Made by a program: the position numbers and the translations under genes
Notes under the pieces: model-generated
Database searches by the model: none
What the model was told of the DNA's origin: nothing
Seen by the model: the letters and a program-made list of their open reading frames with translations, nothing else
From: an uncultured Moheibacter sp.
GTDB lineage: Bacteria > Bacteroidota > Bacteroidia > Flavobacteriales > Weeksellaceae
NCBI GenBank assembly: GCA_937875605.1
Contig: CALLXZ010000156.1
Location: 1 to 7,786 of the forward strand
DNA: 7,786 nt
Reading direction: 5' to 3'
Shown here: piece after piece, positions 1 through 7,306 of the stretch
How positions within the stretch are numbered: position 1 is the stretch's first letter
Layout of the letters: the number at the start of each line of letters is the position of its first letter

Positions 1-324
<324 letters not shown>

Positions 325-373
325 TTATTAGTTACGCAGATTTGAAATTTGATTTGAGTAAAAATAATTTTTT

Positions 374-421
374 AAATCGTACGATTTTAGAATTTTAAAT
401 CTTTTGTTTCGATTTTAGAAT
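374..421. promoter_or_regulatory. Palindrome and overlapping direct repeat upstream of katG; possible operator
   Basis: The gap between katG and the next gene (316-468) is very AT-rich. It holds a perfect 14-bp palindrome, AAATCGTACGATTT (374-387). The 12-mer CGATTTTAGAAT occurs at 382-393, starting inside the palindrome, and again at 410-421, 28 bp away. The half-site AAATCG/CGATTT therefore appears three times. The nearest -7-like box for katG is TATTTTTA on the minus strand (366-359), seven of eight to TAnnTTTG but with no -33 partner, so the repeats would sit just upstream of it. A peroxide-responsive regulator is a natural guess for katG, but the pattern matches neither the PerR box nor the OxyR spacing I know. 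Calling it an operator is inference. Confidence 0.35.
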
Positions 422-468
422 AAATTTAAACTATCGAACTGATTTTAACTATAAATTATATCAATTAT

Positions 469-918
469 TTAATTCAATTCTAAATAAGCATCGATTTTAT
501 CGTTGGGAACAGCGACCGACAAAACATAGTGTTGAATCTTCCAGCCTTCTTTGGTCAAAATCACTACGCCTGAACCACGACAAACACCCATCCAAGTATC
601 CAATGTTTCATCAAACCAAGCTAGTTTTCCATCGGGATATAAATAGATATTGCGGGTTTTCTTTTTGAAATCCCAGGCTTTTCCGCTGTCGAAATAGGGC
701 TTTGCCCAAATCCGCATTTTTTCACGTGTCCAGTCTTCCGATTCATCCGTTCCCAAATAATGTGCATTTTCTGTCAAAGCACTGAAAAATGCATTAGAAT
801 CAGCTTTTGCAGCTGCTAAATGCCAGTTGTCGATAAGTGAGTTGATTTTATCTTCGGGCGTTTGGGCTTGTAAATTAAAAAGTAAAAATAAAGTCGTGAG
901 TGAGAGAATTGTTTTCAT
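469..918 (-). CDS. Exported NTF2-like / SnoaL-like domain protein, function unknown
   Basis: This is a 149-residue protein with an N-terminal signal peptide: Lys2, a hydrophobic stretch at about 4-16, and probable cleavage after LQA (16-18). The rest (about 21-145) has the size and pattern of a single cystatin-like NTF2/SnoaL fold: an N-terminal helix with DKINSLIDNWHLAAAKAD, a conserved aromatic/charged middle (WAKPYFDSGKAW, 71-82) and a C-terminal strand pair ending GWKIQHYVLSVAVPN. That ending is typical of SnoaL_3/DUF4440-type proteins of Bacteroidota. Such domains range from enzymes to ligand-binding modules, and nothing here fixes a substrate. It is probably periplasmic. There is no lipobox cysteine. 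It lies 89 bp downstream of the GH3 gene on the same strand but has its own -7 box, so it is probably transcribed separately. The ATG at 918 directly precedes the signal peptide, which supports the start. Confidence 0.85.
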   Translation of the reverse strand: MKTILSLTTLFLLFNLQAQTPEDKINSLIDNWHLAAAKADSNAFFSALTENAHYLGTDESEDWTREKMRIWAKPYFDSGKAWDFKKKTRNIYLYPDGKLAWFDETLDTWMGVCRGSGVVILTKEGWKIQHYVLSVAVPNDKIDAYLELN

Positions 919-958
919 AATGGATTGTTTATAGAAGTGAAAATTTATGATGTAAGTT

Positions 959-966
959 CAAATTTA
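959..966 (-). promoter_or_regulatory. Bacteroidetes-type -7 box for the NTF2-like gene
   Basis: On the minus strand this reads TAAATTTG, a perfect match to the TAnnTTTG element used by the main sigma factor of Bacteroidota. It would start transcription roughly 35 nt ahead of the ATG at 918. A TTG lies upstream (994-992), but the 25-nt gap is longer than the usual roughly 19-23, so the -33 element is not convincing. Confidence 0.5.
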
Positions 967-1008
967 AGAATTAACCGAAGTAAAACTTTGTCAAGGTTAG
1001 TCTTAATT
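961..1008 (-). other. Imperfect long hairpin directly after the GH3 stop codon
   Basis: The arms AATTTAAGAATTAACC (961-976) and GGTTAGTCTTAATT (995-1008) pair over 13 positions. The pairs are blocks of 5, 6 and 2, broken by a small internal bulge and a single unpaired T. The 18-nt loop contains a further AAGT/ACTT pairing. The structure begins at the GH3 stop codon and could end or stabilise the M23-GH3 transcript. No U-tract follows it on the minus strand, so it is not a classical intrinsic terminator. Its distal arm contains the -7 box of the next gene. Confidence 0.35.
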
Positions 1009-2510
1009 TAACCTATTAGCTCCAACTTATAAAAAACGTCCGCAATCTTCCTGTCATTTGAAAGTCTTGGCACTTTATTTTGTCCGCCGAGCTTTCCTTG
1101 TGATTTCATGTAGTCGTTAAATCCGTTGGATTTCACTTGGGTAATCACCAATTGACGAAGCATATTTCCTTCGATTAAATCCTGATAATAGGAATTCAGA
1201 TTTTGAAGATTTTGATCCAATTCATGCGCAAATTCTTCCAGATTTTCAGGTAATTTAGAAAATTCGATGAACCATTCGTGATAGGGAAGACCCTCTGTGG
1301 GATTGACCTGCGGCGCCAAGGTGAATTCGGAAACCTGAGCCGGAAATTTTTGAAGGGTTTGCTGCATGACTTGTTCGACTTCATGTGCGATGACGTGTTC
1401 GCCAAAGGCCGAAGTGTAATGTTTAATCCTTCCGGAAACGACGATCCGATAGGGTTTTAGGTTGGTAAACCGAACCGTGTCGCCAATGTTATAGCCCCAA
1501 AGCCCGGCATTTGTATTGAGAATTAAAACATAGTCTTTTTCCAGTTCAACATCTTTTAGTGAAATTCGTGTAGGATTTTTTTCAAAAAATTCTTCAGTAG
1601 GAATGAATTCATAAAAAATTCCATGATTTGAAAGTAACAATAAATCGTTTGCATGGATGGAATCCTGATAAGCAATGAAACCTTCGGAAGCCGGATACGT
1701 CTGAATTACATCCAAATCTTCTCCGATTAATTCAATCATTTTCTCGCGATACGGATTGTAATTCACACCGCCCGTTACCATCAGTTGGAGATTGGGGAAA
1801 ATTTCTTTTATGTTTTTTTTGCCCGATTTTTCAATTAGTTTTTCAAAATACATAACCAACCAAGGTGGAATTCCTGAAATCAGCGTCATGTTTTCTGTCA
1901 AAGTTTCATCCACAACTTTATCGACTTTTGTTTCCCAATCTTCTATGCAATTGGTTTCCCAACTGGGCATTCTGTTTTTTTGTAAATAGTTAGGGACAAA
2001 ATGCGCCACAATTCCTGAAAGTCTCCCGACGTTAATTCCGTTTACTTCTTGCAATTCGGGACTTCCTTGCAGGAAAATCATTTTTCCATCGATAAAATCA
2101 GCGTTTCCTTTTTCCTGCATATAATTCAGCAAAGCATTTCGTGCTGATTTTATGTGAAAGGGCATGGATTCTTTTGTGATGGGAATGTATTTGGTGCCGG
2201 AAGTCGTGCCGGAAGTCTTGGCAAAATAAATCGGTTTGTTTTTCCAGAGAACGTTGGATTTTCCTTCTTTTACTAATTCTATATAGGATTTTAATTCTTC
2301 GTAATCCCTGATTGGAACTCGATTTTTAAAATCTTCATAGGATTGGATTTCATCGAATTTATGGTCTTTTCCAAATCGTGTAAATCGACCGATGGAAACC
2401 AGTTCTTCAAATAGTTTGGTTTGGGTTGCAACTGGATTTTGAATCCACTTTTGTTCGGATTTTGAAATAATTCGGGCAAATATTTTAGCAAATTTTGCTT
2501 TTAGATTCAT
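1008..2510 (-). CDS. GH3-family acyl-acid adenylating enzyme (bacterial GH3 homologue)
   Basis: This is a complete 500-residue protein of the GH3 fold, part of the ANL superfamily of acyl-adenylate-forming enzymes. Plant members (about 570-610 residues) join jasmonate, auxin or salicylate-related acids to amino acids. The substrates of bacterial members are largely unknown. The ATP-binding signatures are all present: motif I TSGTTSGTKYIP (99-110), motif II YPASEGF (272-278) and motif III GYNIGDTVRF (339-348). The C-terminal hinge/lysine region ends in GGQNKVPRL (475-483), where K479 matches the lysine of the plant NQ-K-PR motif. There is no signal peptide, so it should be cytosolic. The ATG at 2510 is 10 bp downstream of the M23 stop codon, so the two genes are almost certainly one operon with M23 first. 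I expect ATP-dependent activation of a carboxylic acid and transfer to an amine. Substrate and product cannot be read from the sequence. The older name 'auxin-responsive promoter family' has no meaning here. Confidence 0.93.
   Translation of the reverse strand: MNLKAKFAKIFARIISKSEQKWIQNPVATQTKLFEELVSIGRFTRFGKDHKFDEIQSYEDFKNRVPIRDYEELKSYIELVKEGKSNVLWKNKPIYFAKTSGTTSGTKYIPITKESMPFHIKSARNALLNYMQEKGNADFIDGKMIFLQGSPELQEVNGINVGRLSGIVAHFVPNYLQKNRMPSWETNCIEDWETKVDKVVDETLTENMTLISGIPPWLVMYFEKLIEKSGKKNIKEIFPNLQLMVTGGVNYNPYREKMIELIGEDLDVIQTYPASEGFIAYQDSIHANDLLLLSNHGIFYEFIPTEEFFEKNPTRISLKDVELEKDYVLILNTNAGLWGYNIGDTVRFTNLKPYRIVVSGRIKHYTSAFGEHVIAHEVEQVMQQTLQKFPAQVSEFTLAPQVNPTEGLPYHEWFIEFSKLPENLEEFAHELDQNLQNLNSYYQDLIEGNMLRQLVITQVKSNGFNDYMKSQGKLGGQNKVPRLSNDRKIADVFYKLELIG
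2194..2217 (-). repeat. Perfect 12-bp tandem repeat inside the GH3 ATP-binding loop
   Basis: The unit GTGCCGGAAGTC (plus strand) occurs twice back to back with no mismatch. On the coding strand the copies supply the TSGT-TSGT of motif I (residues 99-106). The only codon difference is in the last Thr of each unit (ACG versus ACC), which straddles the repeat boundary. The repeated amino-acid motif itself is normal for the family; the identical nucleotides are the notable part. Confidence 0.9.
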
Positions 2511-2520
2511 TTAAACATAT

Positions 2521-3390
2521 TTAGAACACAATGTACTGTTTCGGGTCTACCGGAGCACCGTCAATCCATAATTCAAAATGAAGATGCGGACCGGTGGTCA
2601 GTTCACCTGTATTTCCAACGGCAGCAATTACTTCACCTTTTTTCACCACATCACCCATTTTTTTGTAAACGGTCAGTGCGTGTTTATAAACCGAAATCAT
2701 CCCGCGCGGATGTTGGATAATGGCAACAAAACCGGTGTCCGGTGTCCAATCTGTGAAAATTACCGTTCCCATCGCTACCGATTTGATGGCTTCTCCTTGT
2801 TGGGCTGCTATATCAATCGCCAAATGATTTTCTTCAGTATCATATCCTGAAGTTACAATTCCTTTCAAAGGCGTAAAAAGAAGACTTCCGGATTCCTGAT
2901 TGTCCTGATTTCCCTGGACACTGAACATTTCTTCTTGTGCCACTTCTTTTCGCAAATCCAAATCATCTTTTGACGGTGCTAAATCGACTTTACTTAAATC
3001 CACCGATTTTGTAATCGGAGATTGAGTGGTGTCAATTTCGGGCATTGGGACTTCTCCTGCAAGTATGGCGCGTACATTCTTGATATAGATATCGTTGGCT
3101 TTTGATCGTATTTCCAATTGTTCGATTTGGTTGGTCAAATGGAGGATTTCTTCTTTATCTTGAACATCAACTTGTTTTGTAGAAGGAAGAATGTAGTTGT
3201 GCAATGGCGTGTAGAGTAACGTAAGCGTTGTACAAGCCATGGTGAAAAAAGTCATCAGTGCTATCACAACTAAAACATTCATTCGATTTAACCGAAATGA
3301 AAACTGTTCTTCCTGTGATTCTTCATTAAGAATAATCAACGTATGTTTTTGGAAGAGTTTCCGGAAAATATTTTTTTTCTTTTTTCTCAT
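2521..3390 (-). CDS. Membrane-anchored M23 (LytM-type) metallopeptidase
   Basis: Translated from the ATG at 3390, this is a 289-residue protein with a basic N-terminus (MRKKKKN), a short cytoplasmic segment, one transmembrane helix (about 37-61), a probable coiled coil (about 78-107), an acidic linker and a C-terminal M23 domain (about 172-287). The zinc and catalytic residues are complete: HLAID (H189, D193), the middle histidine in YKHAL (H237), and GPHLHFELW (H269, H271). It should therefore be an active peptidoglycan endopeptidase facing the periplasm, not a degenerate activator of the EnvC/NlpD type. The open frame extends five codons upstream to a TTG at 3405. I prefer the ATG because it leads straight into the basic start and because the TTG falls in an AT-rich promoter-like stretch. 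The gene is followed 10 bp later by GH3 and is divergent from sprE. The N-terminal pattern (a short ILNEES-type segment before the membrane helix) resembles a conserved flavobacterial M23 group. Its exact role in cell-wall growth is inference. Confidence 0.93.
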   Translation of the reverse strand: MRKKKKNIFRKLFQKHTLIILNEESQEEQFSFRLNRMNVLVVIALMTFFTMACTTLTLLYTPLHNYILPSTKQVDVQDKEEILHLTNQIEQLEIRSKANDIYIKNVRAILAGEVPMPEIDTTQSPITKSVDLSKVDLAPSKDDLDLRKEVAQEEMFSVQGNQDNQESGSLLFTPLKGIVTSGYDTEENHLAIDIAAQQGEAIKSVAMGTVIFTDWTPDTGFVAIIQHPRGMISVYKHALTVYKKMGDVVKKGEVIAAVGNTGELTTGPHLHFELWIDGAPVDPKQYIVF

Positions 3391-3421
3391 TTTATAGAAT
3401 TGCAAATATCTGAATAGATTT

Positions 3422-3429
3422 TAAATGTA
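3422..3429 (-). promoter_or_regulatory. Weak candidate -7 box for the M23-GH3 operon
   Basis: The minus strand reads TACATTTA, seven of eight to TAnnTTTG, 32 bp ahead of the ATG at 3390. No TTTG-type -33 element stands at the expected distance. A second partial match, TATTTG, lies closer to the gene at about 3402-3407. One of the two probably drives the operon, since the gap to sprE has no other candidate. Confidence 0.25.
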
Positions 3430-3465
3430 TCGTATAAGATTTTTTTAAATAATACGTTTTTATTG

Positions 3466-3473
3466 TAGTTTTG
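3466..3473 (+). promoter_or_regulatory. sprE: Bacteroidetes-type -7 box for sprE
   Basis: TAGTTTTG is a perfect TAnnTTTG match, 17 bp before the sprE ATG, which would give a 5' leader of only about 10-14 nt. The position 19 bp upstream is T-rich (TTTT at 3443-3446) and lacks the G of TTTG, so the -33 element is imperfect. No Shine-Dalgarno sequence is seen, as is usual in this phylum. Confidence 0.55.
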
Positions 3474-3490
3474 TCGAGATTGGATATTTT

Positions 3491-5974
3491 ATGAAAAAGA
3501 AATTACTCGTATTGGCTTGTTTGGGTTTGATGGTCAGTTGTTCTGTAAAAAGAGATTCGGCTAAAAACAGGGCATTCCATAATACAACTGCTTGGTTCAA
3601 TACTTTGTTTAACGCAGAAGAAGCGATGGACAAAAAAATTGATGAACTGGAAATAAGTTACAAGGATAACTATTCCGAAATACTTCCGGTGGATCCTCGT
3701 CCAGAGATTGTAGAACCGGAATTGAGCGATGATTATATCGAACAAATGGCGGGAGCTTTAACAAACAAATCGGGAGGTAATTCTGGAAATACGGAAACTC
3801 AGGCAGTAGGATTTGATTTGGTGGAGAAAAAAGCGCTGAAGGCGATTGAAAACCATTCGATGTTAATTAACGGAAGAGAACGTAACAAATCCATGACCCG
3901 TGCCTACTTAATTTTAGGTAAAGCGCGCTATAACAGCGGAAAAGGTTTTCAAGCATTGGAAGCGTTGAATTATATGCAGACCAAACTTCCCTTTCATAAA
4001 AAATTCACACCGGAAGCCCGTCTCTATATGGCGTTGGCACATTTTCAGACCGGAAATAATTTCGAAGGAGAAAGAATTTTGGAAAATCTGAATAAGGATG
4101 ATGGATACAAAAAGAAATTGAAAGAGAATTTTTCCAAACATTATGCTCAAAATTTAATACGAAAAGGAGAATATGAAGAAGCATTGGAAGTTTTGGATAA
4201 AACGATTTCTAATACAAAAAACAAAAAACGCGAAGCCCGTTATTATTTCATCGAAGGACAATTGTATTCACTATTAGGAATGCAGAATGAAGCAGGAGAA
4301 GCGTTTACAAGAGTTTTTAAGATGAAACCCGGATTTGAGATGGAAGTAAAATCTCAATTAGGAATTGCCGCTAATTTTGATCCGGAAAAAAATAGTTATA
4401 ATTCCTATAAAGAGCATTTGCTGGATATTTCGAAAAAAGGAAACTATGTTTCACGCAAAAATGAATTTTTCTATGCAATCGGTGATATGGCGGTCAAAGC
4501 TGATAAAATTGAAGATGCACGTAGATATCTGAAAGAAAGTTTTGTAGGACCTGCTTCTGATCCTTATGTCAGAGGAAAAGCCTATGAACGCTATGCTGAT
4601 TTGGAATTTGATCAGGGAAATTACGTTCACGCTTCTGCTTATTATGACAGTGCACTTTCGGTTTCGCCTTACAATAAAGATATTGCACGGATTACTGAAA
4701 GAAGTACTTCGCTTAAATTTTTAATGGAGAAATATTATCTCGTAAAACGAAATGATAGTATTTTGAAATTAACCAATATGACCAAAGAAGAACAAGATAA
4801 ATTCTTCGGAGATTACATTGCGAAATTAAAAATTGAAGACGCAAAACGTCAGAAACAAATCGAAGAGGAATCAACGATTTTTCAAACCCAAACTAAAGGA
4901 GGAAGTTTCGGGAATTCATTTGATGAGGGAGGAAGCGGAAGTTCATTCTATTTCTATAACACTTCTTTAAAATCCAATGGTGTAAACGAATTCAAAAGAA
5001 TTTGGGGAGATGTGCGTTTGGGTGATAACTGGAGAAGTTCTACCGGAGGTTCTATAAGTTTGGAAGAGCAGGAAGCACAAATGTTAGGTCAGGGCGATAC
5101 ACAAAATTCCAGACGATATGAATTGGATTTTTATTTGGAACAAATTCCAACCAAACCTGCTGAATTACATAAATTAAAAATTGAGAGGGATACAACTGAA
5201 CTTTCGTTGGGCATTGGTTATTACGACTTATTTAAAAATGCAAAAGTAGCCACAACGACACTGGAACATTTGGTTTCCACTCCTCCGAAAGAACAACCGA
5301 CAGAAGCTCAAGCTTACTATCAATTGTATCGTATTAATAATAAAGAAGAAAATTTGACAAAAGCAGATGAATATAAAAATCTGATTTTGTCCAAATACCC
5401 AAATTCGATTTATGCGGAATACATTTTAAATCCGGAGATTGATTTCATCACACCGACGACCAAAGAAGCATTGGCTTTCTATGAGGAAACTTATGATTTT
5501 TACAAGGCAGATAAATTCAAGGATGTAAAGACAAGGACAGTGGAGGCCATCGAAAAGTGGCCTACAGAAGCTATCATCGCCAAGTTTTCATTGCTAAACG
5601 CTTTGGCAATTGGAAAGACAGAAGGAAGGGAGAATTTTGTTTCGGCTTTAGAGTTAATTACGGTAGCTTATCAGAATTCGGACGAAGCCAAAAAAGCACA
5701 AGACATTCTCGATTTATTGAACGGGAAAACAAAAGATGTAGCAGAAGCAGGAGAAAATGAAAATGCTTCTAAAAAAGGAGTAGATGCCAAAAAAGCCGAA
5801 GAAGAAAAATCTACAAAAACCCGTGGAAATGTCAGACCTACGGATAATCCTAATGTGAATCAAACAAATAACCCTTCCAATAATACGAATTCAAGTAATA
5901 CTATACGTACCAACAGACCAGAAGAAGGATCTCGTCGTGGTCCTGGAACGCCGGGGGGAGAAGAGGAAGACTAA
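3491..5974 (+). CDS. sprE: SprE/PorW, TPR lipoprotein of type IX secretion and gliding motility
   Basis: This is a complete 827-residue lipoprotein: a lysine-rich start, a hydrophobic segment, and lipobox MVSC with C17 as the lipidated cysteine. The residues after C17 (SVKRD) lack an acidic export tag right after the cysteine, which fits a periplasm-facing lipoprotein. The mature N-terminus has the family signature KNRAFHNTTAWFNTLFNAEE, then SYKDNYSEILPVDP (56-69), closely resembling SprE of Flavobacterium johnsoniae and PorW of Porphyromonas gingivalis. TPR-like helical repeats cover about 110-280 and 325-395. A Gly/Ser-rich linker (469-485) leads to a conserved FYFYN and WGDVRLGDNWR block (486-515), followed by a second helical region (about 570-745). 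The tail (750-827) is low complexity, first Lys/Glu-rich, then Asn/Thr-rich, and ends GGEEED. SprE/PorW is needed for T9SS secretion and gliding, and PorW has been reported to connect the PorK/PorN ring with the outer-membrane translocon. The gene stands alone between its own promoter and a strong terminator. Confidence 0.93.
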   Translation: MKKKLLVLACLGLMVSCSVKRDSAKNRAFHNTTAWFNTLFNAEEAMDKKIDELEISYKDNYSEILPVDPRPEIVEPELSDDYIEQMAGALTNKSGGNSGNTETQAVGFDLVEKKALKAIENHSMLINGRERNKSMTRAYLILGKARYNSGKGFQALEALNYMQTKLPFHKKFTPEARLYMALAHFQTGNNFEGERILENLNKDDGYKKKLKENFSKHYAQNLIRKGEYEEALEVLDKTISNTKNKKREARYYFIEGQLYSLLGMQNEAGEAFTRVFKMKPGFEMEVKSQLGIAANFDPEKNSYNSYKEHLLDISKKGNYVSRKNEFFYAIGDMAVKADKIEDARRYLKESFVGPASDPYVRGKAYERYADLEFDQGNYVHASAYYDSALSVSPYNKDIARITERSTSLKFLMEKYYLVKRNDSILKLTNMTKEEQDKFFGDYIAKLKIEDAKRQKQIEEESTIFQTQTKGGSFGNSFDEGGSGSSFYFYNTSLKSNGVNEFKRIWGDVRLGDNWRSSTGGSISLEEQEAQMLGQGDTQNSRRYELDFYLEQIPTKPAELHKLKIERDTTELSLGIGYYDLFKNAKVATTTLEHLVSTPPKEQPTEAQAYYQLYRINNKEENLTKADEYKNLILSKYPNSIYAEYILNPEIDFITPTTKEALAFYEETYDFYKADKFKDVKTRTVEAIEKWPTEAIIAKFSLLNALAIGKTEGRENFVSALELITVAYQNSDEAKKAQDILDLLNGKTKDVAEAGENENASKKGVDAKKAEEEKSTKTRGNVRPTDNPNVNQTNNPSNNTNSSNTIRTNRPEEGSRRGPGTPGGEEED

Positions 5975-6015
5975 AAATTTATTCCGTTCCCGAAATGGTT
6001 AATGAAAAAATAGAT

Positions 6016-6050
6016 AAGGCATGAATGACGTTTCATGCCTTTTTTCTTTT
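6016..6050 (+). terminator. Intrinsic terminator after sprE
   Basis: A perfect 10-bp stem, AAGGCATGAA (6016-6025) with TTCATGCCTT (6032-6041), closes a 6-nt loop and runs into a T-tract (TTTTTTCTTTT). It lies 42 bp past the sprE stop codon and should cleanly end that transcript before the next promoter. Confidence 0.9.
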
Positions 6051-6086
6051 CGGTGGATAAGTTGATAAATAACACCCAATTAAATA

Positions 6087-6117
6087 TTTGTCAATCCTAG
6101 TTTTCTGCTTAATTTTA
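6087..6117 (+). promoter_or_regulatory. Promoter of the glutaryl-CoA dehydrogenase gene (-33 and -7 boxes)
   Basis: TTTG at 6087-6090 is followed after 19 nt by TAATTTTA at 6110-6117, seven of eight to TAnnTTTG. Both boxes and the spacing fit the Bacteroidota consensus. Transcription would start around 6122-6125, giving a leader of about 13-16 nt to the ATG at 6138. This is the best two-part promoter in the window. Confidence 0.65.
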
Positions 6118-6137
6118 CGCACCAAAACAAACAAGAA

Positions 6138-7298
6138 ATGGCAACAGATTATTTTCATATTGATGACTTATTGACAGAAGAACATAAATTGGTTCGTCAG
6201 AGCGTTCGTGACTTTGTAAATCAGGAAATTAAGCCTGTAATTGATAATGCAGCACATGACCATACAGATATTCCGGACTTGATGCCTAAATTGGGCGCAA
6301 TCGGAGCTTTAGGTCCCTATATTCCAGAACAATACGGTGGGGCCGGATTGGATCAGATCGCTTACGGATTGATCATGCAGGAATTGGAAGCCGGAGACAG
6401 TGCGGTTCGTTCAGCAGCTTCGGTTCAATCATCTTTGGTGATGTATCCGATTTATACATTTGGTTCCGAAGAACAAAGAATGAAATATTTACCAAAGTTA
6501 GCAAGCGGTGAAATGATCGGTTGTTTTGGTTTGACAGAACCCAATCATGGTTCAAATCCTGCCGGAATGGAAACCAAAGTGGTGGATAAAGGTGATCATT
6601 ATATCTTAAATGGTGCAAAAATGTGGATTACCAATTCACCGGTAGCGGATATTGCCGTGGTTTGGGCTAGAGATGAAGAAGGGAAAATCCGAGGATTGAT
6701 CGTAGAGCGTGGAATGAAAGGCTTTTCAACACCCGAAACTCACCACAAATGGTCGCTTCGTGCTTCGAAAACAGGAGAATTGGTTTTTGAAGATGTGATA
6801 ATTCCAAAAGAAAATGTATTGCCAAACGTAAGTAGTTTGCGTGGTCCTCTTTCTTGTTTGAATTCTGCACGTTATGGAATTAGTTGGGGTGTAATCGGAG
6901 CAGCGATAGATTGTTATGAAGTAGCACTTCAATATTCTTTGGAAAGAAAACAATTCGGTAAACCCATTGCTTCTTTTCAGTTACAACAAAAGAAATTAGC
7001 CGAATTCATCACCGAAATTACAAAAGCACAATTATTGGTTTGGCGTTTAGGAACTTTGAAAAATGATGATAAAGCAACTCCTGCTCAGATTTCCATGGCA
7101 AAACGTAACAATGTGAAAATGGCAATCGACATCGCGCGTGAGTCCCGACAAATTCTTGGGGGAATGGGAATCGTTGGAGATTATCCGATGATGCGCCATG
7201 CGGCTAATTTAGAATCCGTTATCACTTACGAAGGAACGCATGACATTCACTTGTTGATCACCGGAAACGACATCACAGGAATCAATGCTTTTGAATAA
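6138..7298 (+). CDS. gcdH: Glutaryl-CoA dehydrogenase (acyl-CoA dehydrogenase family)
   Basis: This is a complete 386-residue soluble flavoprotein of the usual acyl-CoA dehydrogenase length: N-terminal helical domain (about 10-125), central beta domain (about 127-225) and C-terminal helical domain (about 235-380). Glutaryl-CoA dehydrogenases oxidise glutaryl-CoA and usually decarboxylate it to crotonyl-CoA, passing electrons to ETF, in lysine and tryptophan breakdown. Subtype marks are strong: RSAASVQSSL (91-100), GCFGLTEPNHGS (128-139), WITNSPVADIAVVWAR (163-178), RGPLSCLNSARYGISWGV (235-252) and TYEGTHDIH (363-371). By alignment from memory with the human enzyme, E84, R91 and S92 match Glu87, Arg94 and Ser95, and Y364-E365 match Tyr369-Glu370, the last being the catalytic base. 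Keeping the tyrosine suggests the decarboxylating type. The gene has its own promoter and is followed 79 bp later by an E2 subunit gene on the same strand. Other short-chain acyl-CoA dehydrogenases are less likely given the subtype motifs. Confidence 0.93.
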   Translation: MATDYFHIDDLLTEEHKLVRQSVRDFVNQEIKPVIDNAAHDHTDIPDLMPKLGAIGALGPYIPEQYGGAGLDQIAYGLIMQELEAGDSAVRSAASVQSSLVMYPIYTFGSEEQRMKYLPKLASGEMIGCFGLTEPNHGSNPAGMETKVVDKGDHYILNGAKMWITNSPVADIAVVWARDEEGKIRGLIVERGMKGFSTPETHHKWSLRASKTGELVFEDVIIPKENVLPNVSSLRGPLSCLNSARYGISWGVIGAAIDCYEVALQYSLERKQFGKPIASFQLQQKKLAEFITEITKAQLLVWRLGTLKNDDKATPAQISMAKRNNVKMAIDIARESRQILGGMGIVGDYPMMRHAANLESVITYEGTHDIHLLITGNDITGINAFE

Positions 7299-7306
7299 AT
7301 AAAATT

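Noticed and set aside
431..452. ATAG...ATAG half-sites upstream of katG as an OxyR site
   Set aside because: The two ATAG elements on the minus strand are 18 bp apart and the alternating CTAT elements are missing, which does not fit the ATAG-N7-CTAT-N7 pattern.
2578..2850. 90-codon plus-strand open frame opposite the M23 gene
   Set aside because: It is the complement of the conserved M23 catalytic domain, shows no recognisable domain and has no promoter; it is a shadow frame.
3371..3385. Runs of eight and six A (coding strand) at the start of the M23 gene as a possible phase-variable tract
   Set aside because: Lysine-rich N-termini written in AAA codons are expected in an AT-rich genome. 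The tract is broken by a G and nothing else suggests phase variation.
3391..3405. Upstream TTG start extending the M23 peptidase by five codons (MQFYK)
   Set aside because: The ATG at 3390 begins a typical basic N-terminus. The TTG lies in AT-rich DNA that looks like promoter sequence (GATATTTG) and has no ribosome-binding support.
3503..4150. Minus-strand open frames of about 80 codons within the start of sprE
   Set aside because: They lie opposite a clearly coding lipoprotein gene and show no start context or domain; they are shadows.
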